Below, piece by piece: positions 35,426 through 43,519 of a DNA stretch of 64,000 bases. The position numbers and the translations under genes were made by a program. The notes under the pieces are model-generated. The model did no database searches and was not told where the DNA came from. It worked only from the letters and a program-made list of their open reading frames with translations. Source of the DNA: an uncultured Collinsella sp. (GTDB lineage: Bacteria > Actinomycetota > Coriobacteriia > Coriobacteriales > Coriobacteriaceae); assembly GCA_958447915.1 (NCBI GenBank), contig CAUDCB010000001.1, positions 1 through 64,000 on the forward strand, in the 5' to 3' direction. Within the stretch, counting starts at the first letter, position 1. Every line of letters starts with the position of its first letter.

Positions 35426-35945
35426 ACTCGTGCTGGCTGGTGCGGTGCTCGTACTCCTCGGGGGTGATGACATCCTCGATGCGCAGGTTGACGCCTGCCA
35501 CCTCAAGGCCGGTCATCGCGGCAAGACGCTCGGTGACGCGCGCCTTAACGTCGTCAAAGATCGCAGGCGCATAGGCACCGTACTCGATGATGACCGAGAT
35601 GTTGACGACCACGCGATTGTCGTCGGTGACCTCGACCGTCACGCCCTTGGTCAGGTTCTCGGCACCAAACTGCTCCTGCACAAAGTGCATGAGGTTGCCC
35701 TTCATGCCCAGGACGTGCGGCACCTCGCGGGTGGCCATGGCGACGATCTTCTCAATCACGCCGTTGGAATAGGTCAGCGAGTCCTCGGACTCGTCCGTCT
35801 CCTCGTCATCCTCGTCCGCCTCGTCTTCGGACTCTGCCTCGACGAGCGCCTCGTCCTCGAGCGTTACGCCCTCCGCCTCGGCGGCGACGGCCTCGTTCGT
35901 CTCGAGCTCGGTATCGGCCACATCAACCTTCGTGTTAAAAGCCAT
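35424..35945 (-). CDS. Asp23/Gls24 family envelope stress protein
   Basis: A 173-residue protein of the Asp23/Gls24 family. In staphylococci Asp23 is anchored at the membrane by AmaP. Residues 1-60 are strongly acidic. The conserved core follows: NGVIEKIVAMATREVPHV, then GVTVEVTDDNRVVVNISVII and EYGAYAPAIFDDVKARV. The partner amaP and a DUF2273 gene lie immediately upstream on the same strand, as in Gram-positive stress operons. Its stop codon is joined to a family A repeat. Confidence 0.88.
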   Translation of the reverse strand: MAFNTKVDVADTELETNEAVAAEAEGVTLEDEALVEAESEDEADEDDEETDESEDSLTYSNGVIEKIVAMATREVPHVLGMKGNLMHFVQEQFGAENLTKGVTVEVTDDNRVVVNISVIIEYGAYAPAIFDDVKARVTERLAAMTGLEVAGVNLRIEDVITPEEYEHRTSQHE

Positions 35946-35989
35946 GGTTCCTCCTTATGCCTGCCACGGATGCGACAGTCGAATACAGA

Positions 35990-36367
35990 TTAGCGGCCGC
36001 TAAACAGACGGCCGAAGAAGTTAACGATACCGTTCTCGCCGTCGCGAATCTGGCCGATCACGGCGCCGATCAGCACAAAGAATGCGATGACAAGCGTGTC
36101 CCACAGGCCCAACGTAAGTACCAGCACGGCGAGGATAAAACCTGCCGCGGCGCCGAGCGTAGTGTTGGGGTGGCGCACGGCGTAGCTCCAGATAGCAGCG
36201 CCCGTACCTTTGATGAGACCCATGGCCTCGTCAAAGTCGTTGGCGGCGCTGTCGTGCTGCCCGCCGGCCTCGGGCTTGGTGTCGGCGGACTCGCCTGCCG
36301 GCATAGCGTTCTGATCGATCGTCAGGCGCGGCGTGCGGGCGGTCTTGTCTTGGTTGGTATCACTCAC
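35990..36367 (-). CDS. DUF2273 small membrane protein
   Basis: A 125-residue protein typical of Asp23 operons. It starts at GTG 36367, overlapping the amaP stop, with an N-terminal hydrophilic segment (about 60 residues, longer than most DUF2273 proteins) and two helices at about 65-105: GAAAGFILAVLVLTLGLWDT then LVIAFFVLIGAVIG. The C-terminal end FFGRLFSGR is amphipathic. Overlap with amaP suggests translational coupling. The function is not known; it is presumed to support membrane placement of the stress proteins. Confidence 0.8.
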   Translation of the reverse strand: MSDTNQDKTARTPRLTIDQNAMPAGESADTKPEAGGQHDSAANDFDEAMGLIKGTGAAIWSYAVRHPNTTLGAAAGFILAVLVLTLGLWDTLVIAFFVLIGAVIGQIRDGENGIVNFFGRLFSGR

Positions 36368-36905
36368 CGGAAACCTCCACGGTCTGGACGGTAGTCTTGG
36401 ACGGCAAAAAACGGACGCGCGCGGTCGTGCCCGGCGTGCCGAGCATGGTGTCACAGGCCTTCTCGATGCGCTGCTGCATCGAGGTGGCAAGGGAAGCCAC
36501 ATCGTGATCGACGAGTGCGATGGCGTCGACCTTAAAACGGACGTGCGACTCGTCGGAGCCCTGGACGCGCGCCTCGATATACTCGACCATCACGCGGTCG
36601 TCGCGCTCAGCCGCAGCACGGGCGCACGAGGAGAGAGCCGCAAGGGTGACCTCGATATTGCGCTCCCCCGCCGGATGCACGCAGGACGGCTCGCGGCGAG
36701 CAAACATCAGGCGGAAGAAGACCGCCAGCACGCCAAGCGCCACGACACCGCCGCACACTGTAACGACAATGCGCGGCATGGGGTCACGCATCAGCAGCAT
36801 AAAGCGGTAGGTATATGGCCCCCAAAACTGGCAGACCAACGTGCCCAGCGCCACGACGGCGGCGGCAAGATATACGATCGCTAGGGCTCGTTTGAGCACG
36901 CGCAT
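36360..36905 (-). CDS. amaP: Alkaline shock response membrane anchor protein AmaP
   Basis: A 181-residue membrane protein with two N-terminal helices (about 8-30 and 48-68) and a cytoplasmic alpha-beta domain (VTLAALSSCARAAAERD, then VRFKVDAIALVDHDV). In staphylococci AmaP tethers Asp23. The ATG at 36905 follows GGGAG. First gene of the three-gene operon amaP-DUF2273-Asp23; the next gene starts inside its last codons. The name is assigned on domain organisation and context. Confidence 0.8.
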   Translation of the reverse strand: MRVLKRALAIVYLAAAVVALGTLVCQFWGPYTYRFMLLMRDPMPRIVVTVCGGVVALGVLAVFFRLMFARREPSCVHPAGERNIEVTLAALSSCARAAAERDDRVMVEYIEARVQGSDESHVRFKVDAIALVDHDVASLATSMQQRIEKACDTMLGTPGTTARVRFLPSKTTVQTVEVSGE

Positions 36906-36959
36906 GCGGCGCTCCCTTCAAATCTCGATCCACAGAATGCAAAACAATTCGCATCATTA

Positions 36960-37003
36960 TAAAAGAGCCGGGTCCGGTGCCATACGCACGCGGATCCGGC
37001 TCA
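36960..37003 (-). terminator. Terminator of yebC
   Basis: On the minus strand GAGCCGGATCCG pairs with CGGACCCGGCTC with one mismatch around a 16-nt loop and runs into TTTTATAATG. It is about 70 bases past the yebC stop. Confidence 0.75.
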
Positions 37004-37071
37004 TCTATTCCACGAGGCTTGCATGCTCGCTTCATTATGCCCAGATATGCACGGCTTAACCCGTGCAGGCG

Positions 37072-37878
37072 CTACTCCTCCTCGAGGGCAGCGATGACCT
37101 CGTCGGTCATGTCCATGGTGCTGTAGACGTCCTGGACGTCGTCGAGCTCCTCGAGACGGTCGATGAGGCGCTGAACCTTCTTGGCGTCGGTACCGGAGAC
37201 CTCGGTCGGGGTGGTCGGAACCATGGTGGTCTCGGAACCCTTGACCTGGACGCCCTGCTCCTCGAGTGCCTTGGAGACAGCCATGACGTCGTTGGCAGCG
37301 GTCCAGACGATCCACTCCTCGCCGGCGTCCTCGTAGTCCTCGCCACCGGCCTCGGCGATTGCCATCATGAACTCATCCTCGTCACCGGCAGCACCGTTGG
37401 CGATCATGGTCTCCTTCTTGGCGTTCTCGTCCAGGATCTCCTTGGCGACGACGATCTGTCCCTTGCGCTCAAACTGGAAGGCGACGGAGCCGGAGGTGCC
37501 CAGGTTGCCACCAGCGTGGGAGAAGGCGGAACGGACATCGGCGGCAGTACGGTTGCGGTTGTCGGTCAGGCAGTCAACATAGACGGCGACACCGGCGGGA
37601 CCATAGCCCTCGTACACGATGTTCTCGTAGACGGCGGCATCGGCACCCGAACCAAAGGCCTTGTCGATAGCGGACTTGATCTTGTCCTTGGGCATGGACT
37701 GAGCCTTGGCCTTAGCAACGGCAGCGGCGAGGCTGGCGTTGTTCTCGGGCAGCGGGTCACCGCCGAGACGGGCAGCAACGGTGATGTTGCGGCTCAGCTT
37801 GGAGAAGAGGGCGGAACGCTTGGCGTCCTGCGCGCCCTTACGATGCTTGGTTGTGGCCCACTTAGAGTGTCCGGACAT
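37072..37878 (-). CDS. YebC/PmpR family regulatory or translation factor
   Basis: A 268-residue protein of the YebC family, once described as transcription regulators and more recently, for some members, as ribosome-associated factors that help with proline-rich stretches. MSGHSKWATTKHRKGAQDAKR is the hallmark N-terminus (shown split: MSGHSKW, KHRKGAQDAKR). YGPAGVAVYVDCLTDNRNRT and GSVAFQFERKG are typical. The length is a little over the usual 240-250 because of an acidic insert around residues 150-170. It is followed by a terminator and stands alone. Confidence 0.93.
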   Translation of the reverse strand: MSGHSKWATTKHRKGAQDAKRSALFSKLSRNITVAARLGGDPLPENNASLAAAVAKAKAQSMPKDKIKSAIDKAFGSGADAAVYENIVYEGYGPAGVAVYVDCLTDNRNRTAADVRSAFSHAGGNLGTSGSVAFQFERKGQIVVAKEILDENAKKETMIANGAAGDEDEFMMAIAEAGGEDYEDAGEEWIVWTAANDVMAVSKALEEQGVQVKGSETTMVPTTPTEVSGTDAKKVQRLIDRLEELDDVQDVYSTMDMTDEVIAALEEE

Positions 37879-38009
37879 ACGTGTCTCCTATCGGTTTCGA
37901 CCTAAAGCCCAGCGCAGATGCTCGGGCAATATAAACAAACGTCGTTATGATATACCTACTGCCCTGCGAGATAAACCCCAAAATGAAGGCGTCGTGATGA
38001 TGCCACCCT

Positions 38010-38056
38010 TTGGTGCAAAGGGCCGGTGCAAAGTAACCTGTCCCCTTTGCACCAAA
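38010..38056. repeat. Palindromic repeat, GTGCAAAG type, at the DUF6020 stop codon
   Basis: TTTGGTGCAAAGG pairs with CCTTTGCACCAAA, with an inner GGTGCAAAGTAACCTGTCCC. The right arm touches the TAA stop of the gene at 38057. The same unit is at 625-660. Confidence 0.68.
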
Positions 38057-40240
38057 TTAGGACCAGAGAAGGTCGCTGCGGGTGATGGTGGCGCCGATGG
38101 CAAAGGGCATGCAGGCGATGACCGGATACAGGTAGCGCATATAGGTCGAGCCGTTGCAGGGACCGATCAGGCACACGGCGAGCACGCCCAACAGCGGCAC
38201 CCAGATCGCCAGCGCACGCCATGAATGACGACGCAGCAGGTAGACCACCACGGCGATCATGATCCACACATAGGTGGCCGAGCTCATGGTGAGCGAGATA
38301 AACGGGATGCGCTGTACTGCTACGCGATACAGGTTGATCAGGTGGTCGCACCAGCGCACAACCTTGCTATCGACCGGATGGAAGTCAAAGTACTTGAGGT
38401 TATCGGGCTTCGCCATAATCTCGGCACTGCGCGCCGTGCTGTAGACCCACGCATCGCGGGCACTCGGATAAAAGTAGCCGTAGTAGTTATTGATGAGCGC
38501 CGAGATGTAGCACTCGGGATCCTTTTTGAACATCTGCGCCCAGACCTCAAAATAGGCCTTGATGTCCTCCTGCGAGGCGTACTCGTTAAAGCAATTTTTG
38601 ACGGCGTCCGACTTATCCGGGTTGTAGCGGCGGCCCAGATTGTCGTACTTGAGCACACGGTCGATCACGGCACGCTCATCGTCGGTCACCAAGCCGTCGC
38701 AAGGAGCCTCCACGATAGTGCCGTCCTCCTTAACCGTAGGGTTGACACCCGAGTTGAGGCCGTCGTGCTTTTGGACGAAACGAGCCGTCTGCTGGAACGG
38801 AATCGAGAGGATTTCGCGCTTGGAACCAGGCGTAATGTCGTGCGCCGGCATAAAGACCTTGGTGAAGTACATATTAGAGGCAAGGCAGAGTGCAAGCACC
38901 GCAAGAACTCCCATCCAGCGGAAACGCGGGATGGAGCCCGAAGGCGCAGCACCAGCCTGCTTGGCTGCGCGACGAGCCACATGCGCGTCCCATGCGCAAA
39001 ACGCCGCCGCGATTACGCATGCCGCCAGGGGAAACACCAGGCCGCCGTTGCGCAGAAACGTGGAACCCATGGCACCCAGAGCGAGCAGCAGCCAGTCATG
39101 GCGCGCAAAGAGCACGGGCCTCTGTTCGCCCGCACGCTCGGCATTGGCATCGCGACGGGGCAGGCCGCATGCCACGAGCTTCACGGCCTGCACCAACAGC
39201 ACCAAAAACGCGTCGGCAAAGAGCACGTCTTTGGTGAGCAACGCCGCGTAGTTAGAGAACATCGGCATAAACGCAAAGAACAGCAGGATCGCACCGCGAA
39301 CCGGCAGGCTCACGCCCAGTTTGCGCAGCGACGAAATGGAATAGGCCATGCAGGCAGCCGTGATGACAAATTGAGCGCAGGTATAGATGATGAGGCCCGC
39401 GTTAGCGCTGTTGAACAGCGAAAGCCCCAGTTGAACGCACGAGCCGATAATGGCCGTGTGCACTATGGGATGATGCCCGTTGAGCAGCACGTTGGGGTTG
39501 AGTAGGCGCAGGTAGTCGCTCGTGCCGTTGGGATAGTTGAACCACTGGCGAATCTGCGCACCCGTATCTCCCATAAAAAGGCCGGGCAGCGAAGCGATGA
39601 GCGTGGGCGCCCAGGCGATCATAAGCACCAGGAAGGGCCCGGCAAAGGGATGGACCGAGAGCACGGCGTGAGCCACACGCCATATGCGGCCAAAGTGCGC
39701 CTCGGAAAACGGGATGCGTCGGGAGCTCAGCCAATCCAGACACTCAAAAGCCAGATAGAAGGCCACGATCGCTAGGAGCATCCAGCCCGCGCCGCCAATC
39801 CAGGCGCAGATGATGCGGGCCTTGTCGCCAAGAACAATCTCGGCCGAGTCGATGAGGTCGTAGCTACGGCCGAACACCATGCAGATGGCGAAAAACAGCG
39901 ACGGCAGAATGATCGATGGACGCCAGGTGTCGCCACGGCCAAAGAACACGTAGCGAAACGGCAGCGTGAGCAGGCAGGCAAGCGCAAGCAGCATGACCGC
40001 GTCGGTATGGCCGGCAAACGAGAGGAGCACCTCGTAGCACACGTACAGCATGCCCGAGGCTTTGGGGTCAATCGCCAAGACTGCGTTGCTCGACACCGGG
40101 GCGGGATCGATGGAAAACGCCGTGGTCGCCAACAGCGCGAGCAGAAATGCGATGAGCGTCTGCTTGGCGGGGTAGCGCTTAAACCAGACGATGCGAGCCG
40201 CGTCGCGCGCAGCCGTTGTGGAGAGATCGGAATCCTTCAC
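38057..40240 (-). CDS. DUF6020 family polytopic membrane protein
   Basis: A 727-residue membrane protein with about 12-14 hydrophobic segments and one long extracytoplasmic loop (about 495-640). The layout, and the loop motif DDERAVIDRVLKYDNLGRRY, suggest a GT-C-like glycosyltransferase architecture. GLFMGDTGAQIRQWF after the fifth helix is a DxD-like acidic site facing out. From memory this is the DUF6020 family seen in Coriobacteriia and Firmicutes. The acceptor and donor are unknown; cell-wall polymer or exopolysaccharide work is inference. The ATG is at 40240. A family A repeat lies 20 bases upstream. Confidence 0.65.
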   Translation of the reverse strand: MKDSDLSTTAARDAARIVWFKRYPAKQTLIAFLLALLATTAFSIDPAPVSSNAVLAIDPKASGMLYVCYEVLLSFAGHTDAVMLLALACLLTLPFRYVFFGRGDTWRPSIILPSLFFAICMVFGRSYDLIDSAEIVLGDKARIICAWIGGAGWMLLAIVAFYLAFECLDWLSSRRIPFSEAHFGRIWRVAHAVLSVHPFAGPFLVLMIAWAPTLIASLPGLFMGDTGAQIRQWFNYPNGTSDYLRLLNPNVLLNGHHPIVHTAIIGSCVQLGLSLFNSANAGLIIYTCAQFVITAACMAYSISSLRKLGVSLPVRGAILLFFAFMPMFSNYAALLTKDVLFADAFLVLLVQAVKLVACGLPRRDANAERAGEQRPVLFARHDWLLLALGAMGSTFLRNGGLVFPLAACVIAAAFCAWDAHVARRAAKQAGAAPSGSIPRFRWMGVLAVLALCLASNMYFTKVFMPAHDITPGSKREILSIPFQQTARFVQKHDGLNSGVNPTVKEDGTIVEAPCDGLVTDDERAVIDRVLKYDNLGRRYNPDKSDAVKNCFNEYASQEDIKAYFEVWAQMFKKDPECYISALINNYYGYFYPSARDAWVYSTARSAEIMAKPDNLKYFDFHPVDSKVVRWCDHLINLYRVAVQRIPFISLTMSSATYVWIMIAVVVYLLRRHSWRALAIWVPLLGVLAVCLIGPCNGSTYMRYLYPVIACMPFAIGATITRSDLLWS

Positions 40241-40260
40241 AGTCCGAAAGCCTTTCTAGA

Positions 40261-40310
40261 AACCTGCCAAAAAGGGACAGGTTTATTTTGGCAGGTTTTA
40301 TCTGGGGAAA
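40261..40310 (+). repeat. 50-bp palindromic repeat, family A, upstream of the DUF6020 gene
   Basis: Reads AACCTGCCAAAAAGGGACAG then GTTTATTTTGGCAGGTTTTA and TCTGGGGAAA. It is the plus-orientation copy of the element at 6546-6595 (47 of 50 identical). Confidence 0.75.
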
Positions 40311-40340
40311 TGTTACGGTTCTGTCATCATTGCCCAGCAA

Positions 40341-40375
40341 ACCACCACAAAGGTGCCTGCCCCCTTTGTGGTGGT
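40341..40375. repeat. 13-bp-arm palindrome near the lgt stop
   Basis: ACCACCACAAAGG and CCTTTGTGGTGGT are perfect complements around an 8- to 9-base TGCCTGCCC loop. It ends 9 bases before the lgt TAA. A half-copy with one change is at 60948-60960. Confidence 0.7.
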
Positions 40376-40384
40376 ATGTGGGGG

Positions 40385-41206
40385 TTAAGCGTCGAGGTAG
40401 ATGCGCTGGGGGCGATTGCGGTGTCGGGCGAAGATGATGAGCGCCAGGCCCGCAATAACGAGCGGAAGGCTCAGCAGCTGACCCATCGTGATGACGCCGC
40501 CCAGCAGATAGCCAAGCTGGGCGTCGGGCACGCGCACGAACTCGACGAGGAAGCGGACGATGCCGTAACCCATCACAAACACGCCCATAAACGTGCCCTG
40601 GGGCAGTAGCGGCTTTTTGCGGCTGAGCACCTGCAGGATGCAGAAGAGCACAATGCCCTCAAGAAATGCCTCGTAGAGTTGGGAGGGGTGACGCGGCATA
40701 TCGCCCGCAGTCCCGCCAAAGACCACACCCCAGGGCAAATCGGTCGGCTTGCCCCACAGCTCACCGTTGACAAAGTTGGCACAACGGCCCAGACACAAGG
40801 CCAGCGGCGCGCCGATGACGGCAAGGTCTGCCAGAGTCCATGCATCGAGCTTATACATGCGGCACACGATGATGCCGCCCAAGATGCCGCCGACCAGGCC
40901 ACCGTGGAAGCTCATGCCGCCTTCGTTGGTGGCAAAGATCTCGAGCGGGTGCGCCCAGTAGTAGCCATCACCGTAAAAGACGACGTAGAACAGGCGCGCA
41001 CCGATAATGAGGCCAAAGACCACGCCGACCACGACACTCGTCAGGTCGTCAATCGTGATGCTAAAGCCCCAGCGACGCTGCGTGCGGTACATGACGACCG
41101 CCGTGAGCAGGGCGCCGACCACATAGGCCAGACCATACCAGTAAATCGTGATGGGCCCCGCCGAAATCGCGACGGGATCAAGCATATGGTAGAAGTCGTT
41201 GAGCAT
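40385..41206 (-). CDS. lgt: Prolipoprotein diacylglyceryl transferase
   Basis: Lgt transfers diacylglycerol from phosphatidylglycerol to the lipobox cysteine of lipoproteins. The start at 41206 (MLNDFYHMLDPV) has AGGAGGG; the frame is open upstream but unsupported. The 273 residues have about seven helices. Signature motifs are HGGLVGGILGG, the Lgt box GRCANFVNGELWG with the essential Arg, and HPSQLYEAFLEG. The amino-acid binding protein at 61106 is one likely substrate. Confidence 0.95.
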   Translation of the reverse strand: MLNDFYHMLDPVAISAGPITIYWYGLAYVVGALLTAVVMYRTQRRWGFSITIDDLTSVVVGVVFGLIIGARLFYVVFYGDGYYWAHPLEIFATNEGGMSFHGGLVGGILGGIIVCRMYKLDAWTLADLAVIGAPLALCLGRCANFVNGELWGKPTDLPWGVVFGGTAGDMPRHPSQLYEAFLEGIVLFCILQVLSRKKPLLPQGTFMGVFVMGYGIVRFLVEFVRVPDAQLGYLLGGVITMGQLLSLPLVIAGLALIIFARHRNRPQRIYLDA

Positions 41207-41315
41207 GTCGACCCTCCTACTCCCTACATACAAATTCGGCCGCGGGCCTTGCGCTCGCAGCCGCATATTTGGGCGTAACGTCTATGCGGAGTATGCCGTC
41301 CGCAGCTTTCGCATC

Positions 41316-41594
41316 TTAGAACGGCGCGTACTCGTCGTACAGGTCGTCGGTCTCGCCGGAGGCATTAACCTGCTCGACACGGGTAACGCCGGGCACATGC
41401 TCCTTGAGGATACGCTCGATACCCATGGACAGGGTCAGCGCGCTCATAGGGCAGCCGGCGCAGGCACCCTGCAGCTCCAGTTTGACGACGCCCTCGTCGT
41501 CAACACCCACATACTCCATATCGCCGCCGTCAGCCTGCAGGTTGGGGCGGATCTCCTCAAGAACCTTCTTAAGCAGCTCTTCGTTAACAGCCAC
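41316..41594 (-). CDS. NifU-like C-terminal (Nfu) iron-sulfur protein
   Basis: A 92-residue Nfu-type scaffold or carrier for [4Fe-4S] clusters. The cluster motif is GACAGCPMS (CxxC), preceded by VVKLELQ. EEIRPNLQADGGDMEY is the usual start of the domain. The ATG at 41594 follows GAAAGGAGC. It is a single-domain protein, so it works as a carrier rather than with NifU domains. It lies just before lgt on the same strand with a 109-base gap. Confidence 0.92.
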   Translation of the reverse strand: MAVNEELLKKVLEEIRPNLQADGGDMEYVGVDDEGVVKLELQGACAGCPMSALTLSMGIERILKEHVPGVTRVEQVNASGETDDLYDEYAPF

Positions 41595-41710
41595 AGGGGC
41601 TCCTTTCTCACAATTACGCGGGCGCGCCCGCGGACAGAAGCTATGTTACTACAGCCGTGTACCCGCTCACGAGCCGTCCATGCGCGCAGACGCGACTTTC
41701 ACGAGCAGTC

Positions 41711-41740
41711 AATTTGGGACGGGGCTCTTTTAGCTGCTTT
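41711..41740. repeat. Repeat, family C
   Basis: AATTTGGGACGGGGCTCTTT then TAGCTGCTTT. It is shared with 19343-19376 and inverted at 43363-43391. Confidence 0.5.
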
Positions 41741-41771
41741 TGCCGGCGCCCGACGCTAACACAGGCTGCTG

Positions 41772-42296
41772 CTACTGCTGAGCCTGTTCCCCAGTGCCAA
41801 TGTGTACATCGACGATAACTTGGCGGTAGCTGATGCCACAGGAGTCGAGGATGCGGCGGCTGATGCGTCCATCATCGGTGTCGGCGTACTTGTTGTCCAG
41901 GTAGACAACCTCGCCCACGCCCACCTGCGCCAGGATTTTGGCGCAGTCGTGGCACGGGAACAGCGTGACGTAGACCGTGGAACCCTCGAGGTCCTTGAGC
42001 GAGCCACGGTAGTTGAGCACGGCATTGGCCTCGGCATGCACCACGTAATTGTGCTTGTCCTGTAGCGGGTCGTCGCTCGTACCCCACGGGAAAAAGTCGT
42101 CGTTGAGCGCCGAGGGCGTGCCGTTGTAACCCACCGAAAGGATGCGGTGGTTGGTGCTGGCGATGCACGCTCCCACCTGCGTGTTGGGGTCCTTGCTGCG
42201 GCGCTGCGCGGCGATGGCCACGCTCATAAAGAACTCGTCCCAGCTAATAACGTCGCGGCGCTTGCCCGACACGGTTTGATGAAGATCGTCCGACAT
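41772..42296 (-). CDS. dCMP/cytidine deaminase family protein (ComEB-like)
   Basis: A zinc deaminase most like dCMP deaminase, which makes dUMP for thymidylate synthesis. The start at 42296 (MSDDLHQTV) has GGAGGT eight bases before; an earlier ATG at 42332 lacks one. The 174 residues contain the zinc site: HAEANAVLN with the proton-shuttle Glu, and PCHDCAKIL. GYNGTPSALNDDFF is the substrate loop and NKYADTDDGRISRRIL the usual dCMP-deaminase tail. It could instead be a late competence-type ComEB; the two are hard to separate. Confidence 0.9.
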   Translation of the reverse strand: MSDDLHQTVSGKRRDVISWDEFFMSVAIAAQRRSKDPNTQVGACIASTNHRILSVGYNGTPSALNDDFFPWGTSDDPLQDKHNYVVHAEANAVLNYRGSLKDLEGSTVYVTLFPCHDCAKILAQVGVGEVVYLDNKYADTDDGRISRRILDSCGISYRQVIVDVHIGTGEQAQQ

Positions 42297-42378
42297 GGCA
42301 GACACCTCCGCAATCGCAATAGTTTGGCCCATTGTAGCAGGTGAAAGGTAGGGGCGCTTATCCCACCAGCCCCTCGCC

Positions 42379-43230
42379 CTACGCGCGGCGGGGCTTTTGG
42401 TTGATGCGGTAGAGCTCGGCGAGACCCCGCAACGTCAGCGCGTCGTCTACCGTCAGGCTATGGCCGACCAGCGCCGCAAGTGCCTCGGCATCGTCGCCGG
42501 TAATGACGATGGGCACATCGCCCTCCCCCGCGGCCTTGGTCGCGCGCATCTCGGCAAGCACCATGTCGAGCATTCCGTCGATGCGGGCTACCTCGCCCAA
42601 AACCACACCCGAGCGCATGGCCTCGCGCGTGTTGCGTCCGATGACGTGCGTTGGCGCCGAGGGCTCAACCTGGGGTAGGCGCGCTGCTGCCGCCGAAAGC
42701 GAACGGGCGCCGAGGGCCAGGCCTGGCGCGATAACGCCGCCCACAAAGGTACCGTGCGCGTCGATGACCTCGATATTGGTCGTCGTGCCCAGGTCAATCA
42801 CGATGCACGGCGAGCCGTAGACGGCGCGGGCCGCCACGGCATCGGCGATGCGGTCGGGACCGATCTCGGCCGGGTCATCGTAGTGCACAGGCATGCCGGT
42901 CTTGAGACCCGGCCCCACGGTGAGCACGCGCCCCGTGCAGGTGCGGGAAAGCGCCGTCTTCCAAGGGCGCTCGAGCGCCGGGACTACACAGCTCAGCACG
43001 GCCGCGGCGGGTGCAAGCACCCCGGGCACACCTGCATCGGCGGCGAGCGCGCCCATGACCTGTACAAGTCGCATGCGTGCCTCGTCGGCCGTAATGCTCG
43101 ACGGCGTCGTGATCTCGCATGTCGCAAGCGGACATTCCTGCGCCGCGGCCGAATCCTCTGCAAACAGGCCAAAGCGAATGAACGTGTTGCCCACGTCGAC
43201 CGTCAATATATATGCGCACCCATTAAGCAT
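42379..43230 (-). CDS. coaX: Type III pantothenate kinase
   Basis: CoaX phosphorylates pantothenate, the first step to coenzyme A. Type III enzymes are not inhibited by CoA and require a monovalent cation. The 283 residues open with LTVDVGNTFIRFGLF (the phosphate-binding loop with the conserved Asp), include GPDRIADAVAARAVY and VIDLGTTTNIEVID, and end with GGVIAPGLALG and ITGDDAEAL. The ATG at 43230 follows AAAGGAGC. It is a single gene with a 33-bp inverted repeat 38 bases upstream. Confidence 0.93.
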   Translation of the reverse strand: MLNGCAYILTVDVGNTFIRFGLFAEDSAAAQECPLATCEITTPSSITADEARMRLVQVMGALAADAGVPGVLAPAAAVLSCVVPALERPWKTALSRTCTGRVLTVGPGLKTGMPVHYDDPAEIGPDRIADAVAARAVYGSPCIVIDLGTTTNIEVIDAHGTFVGGVIAPGLALGARSLSAAAARLPQVEPSAPTHVIGRNTREAMRSGVVLGEVARIDGMLDMVLAEMRATKAAGEGDVPIVITGDDAEALAALVGHSLTVDDALTLRGLAELYRINQKPRRA

Positions 43231-43267
43231 CGTCGGCGCTCCTTTCGTCTGCCCAGCAGTATATCCC

Positions 43268-43345
43268 GATGATTATTCTGGGACGGGGATTTAAAAATCA
43301 TTGCGTACCTGATGATTTTTAAATCCCCGTCCCAGAATAATCATC
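43268..43345. repeat. 33-bp perfect inverted repeat with GGGACGGGG core
   Basis: Left arm 43268-43300 (GATGATTATTCTGGGACGGG then GATTTAAAAATCA) is perfectly complementary to 43313-43345, with a 12-base loop. It lies between the divergent genes coaX and the OPT transporter. Confidence 0.9.
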
Positions 43346-43362
43346 CTTCGGCTTCGCTTGGG

Positions 43363-43391
43363 ATAGCTAAAAAAGCCCAGTCCCAAATTAA
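43363..43391 (-). repeat. Repeat, family C, inverted copy
   Basis: Reverse complement reads AATTTGGGACTGGGCTTTTT then TAGCTAT, matching 41711-41740. Its position is 18 bases after the 33-bp inverted repeat. Confidence 0.5.
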
Positions 43392-43519
43392 CTGCCGTGC
43401 CGCTATACTGGTGCGCGGTCGTTTGCGAGCTCACGCGGCGGCCCTTGGTAACCCGACTTCCCGCGCCGTATCCGTAACGGCGCTCCCGGGGGAAGCGGAT
43501 ATACGCAAAGGAGTTTTAT

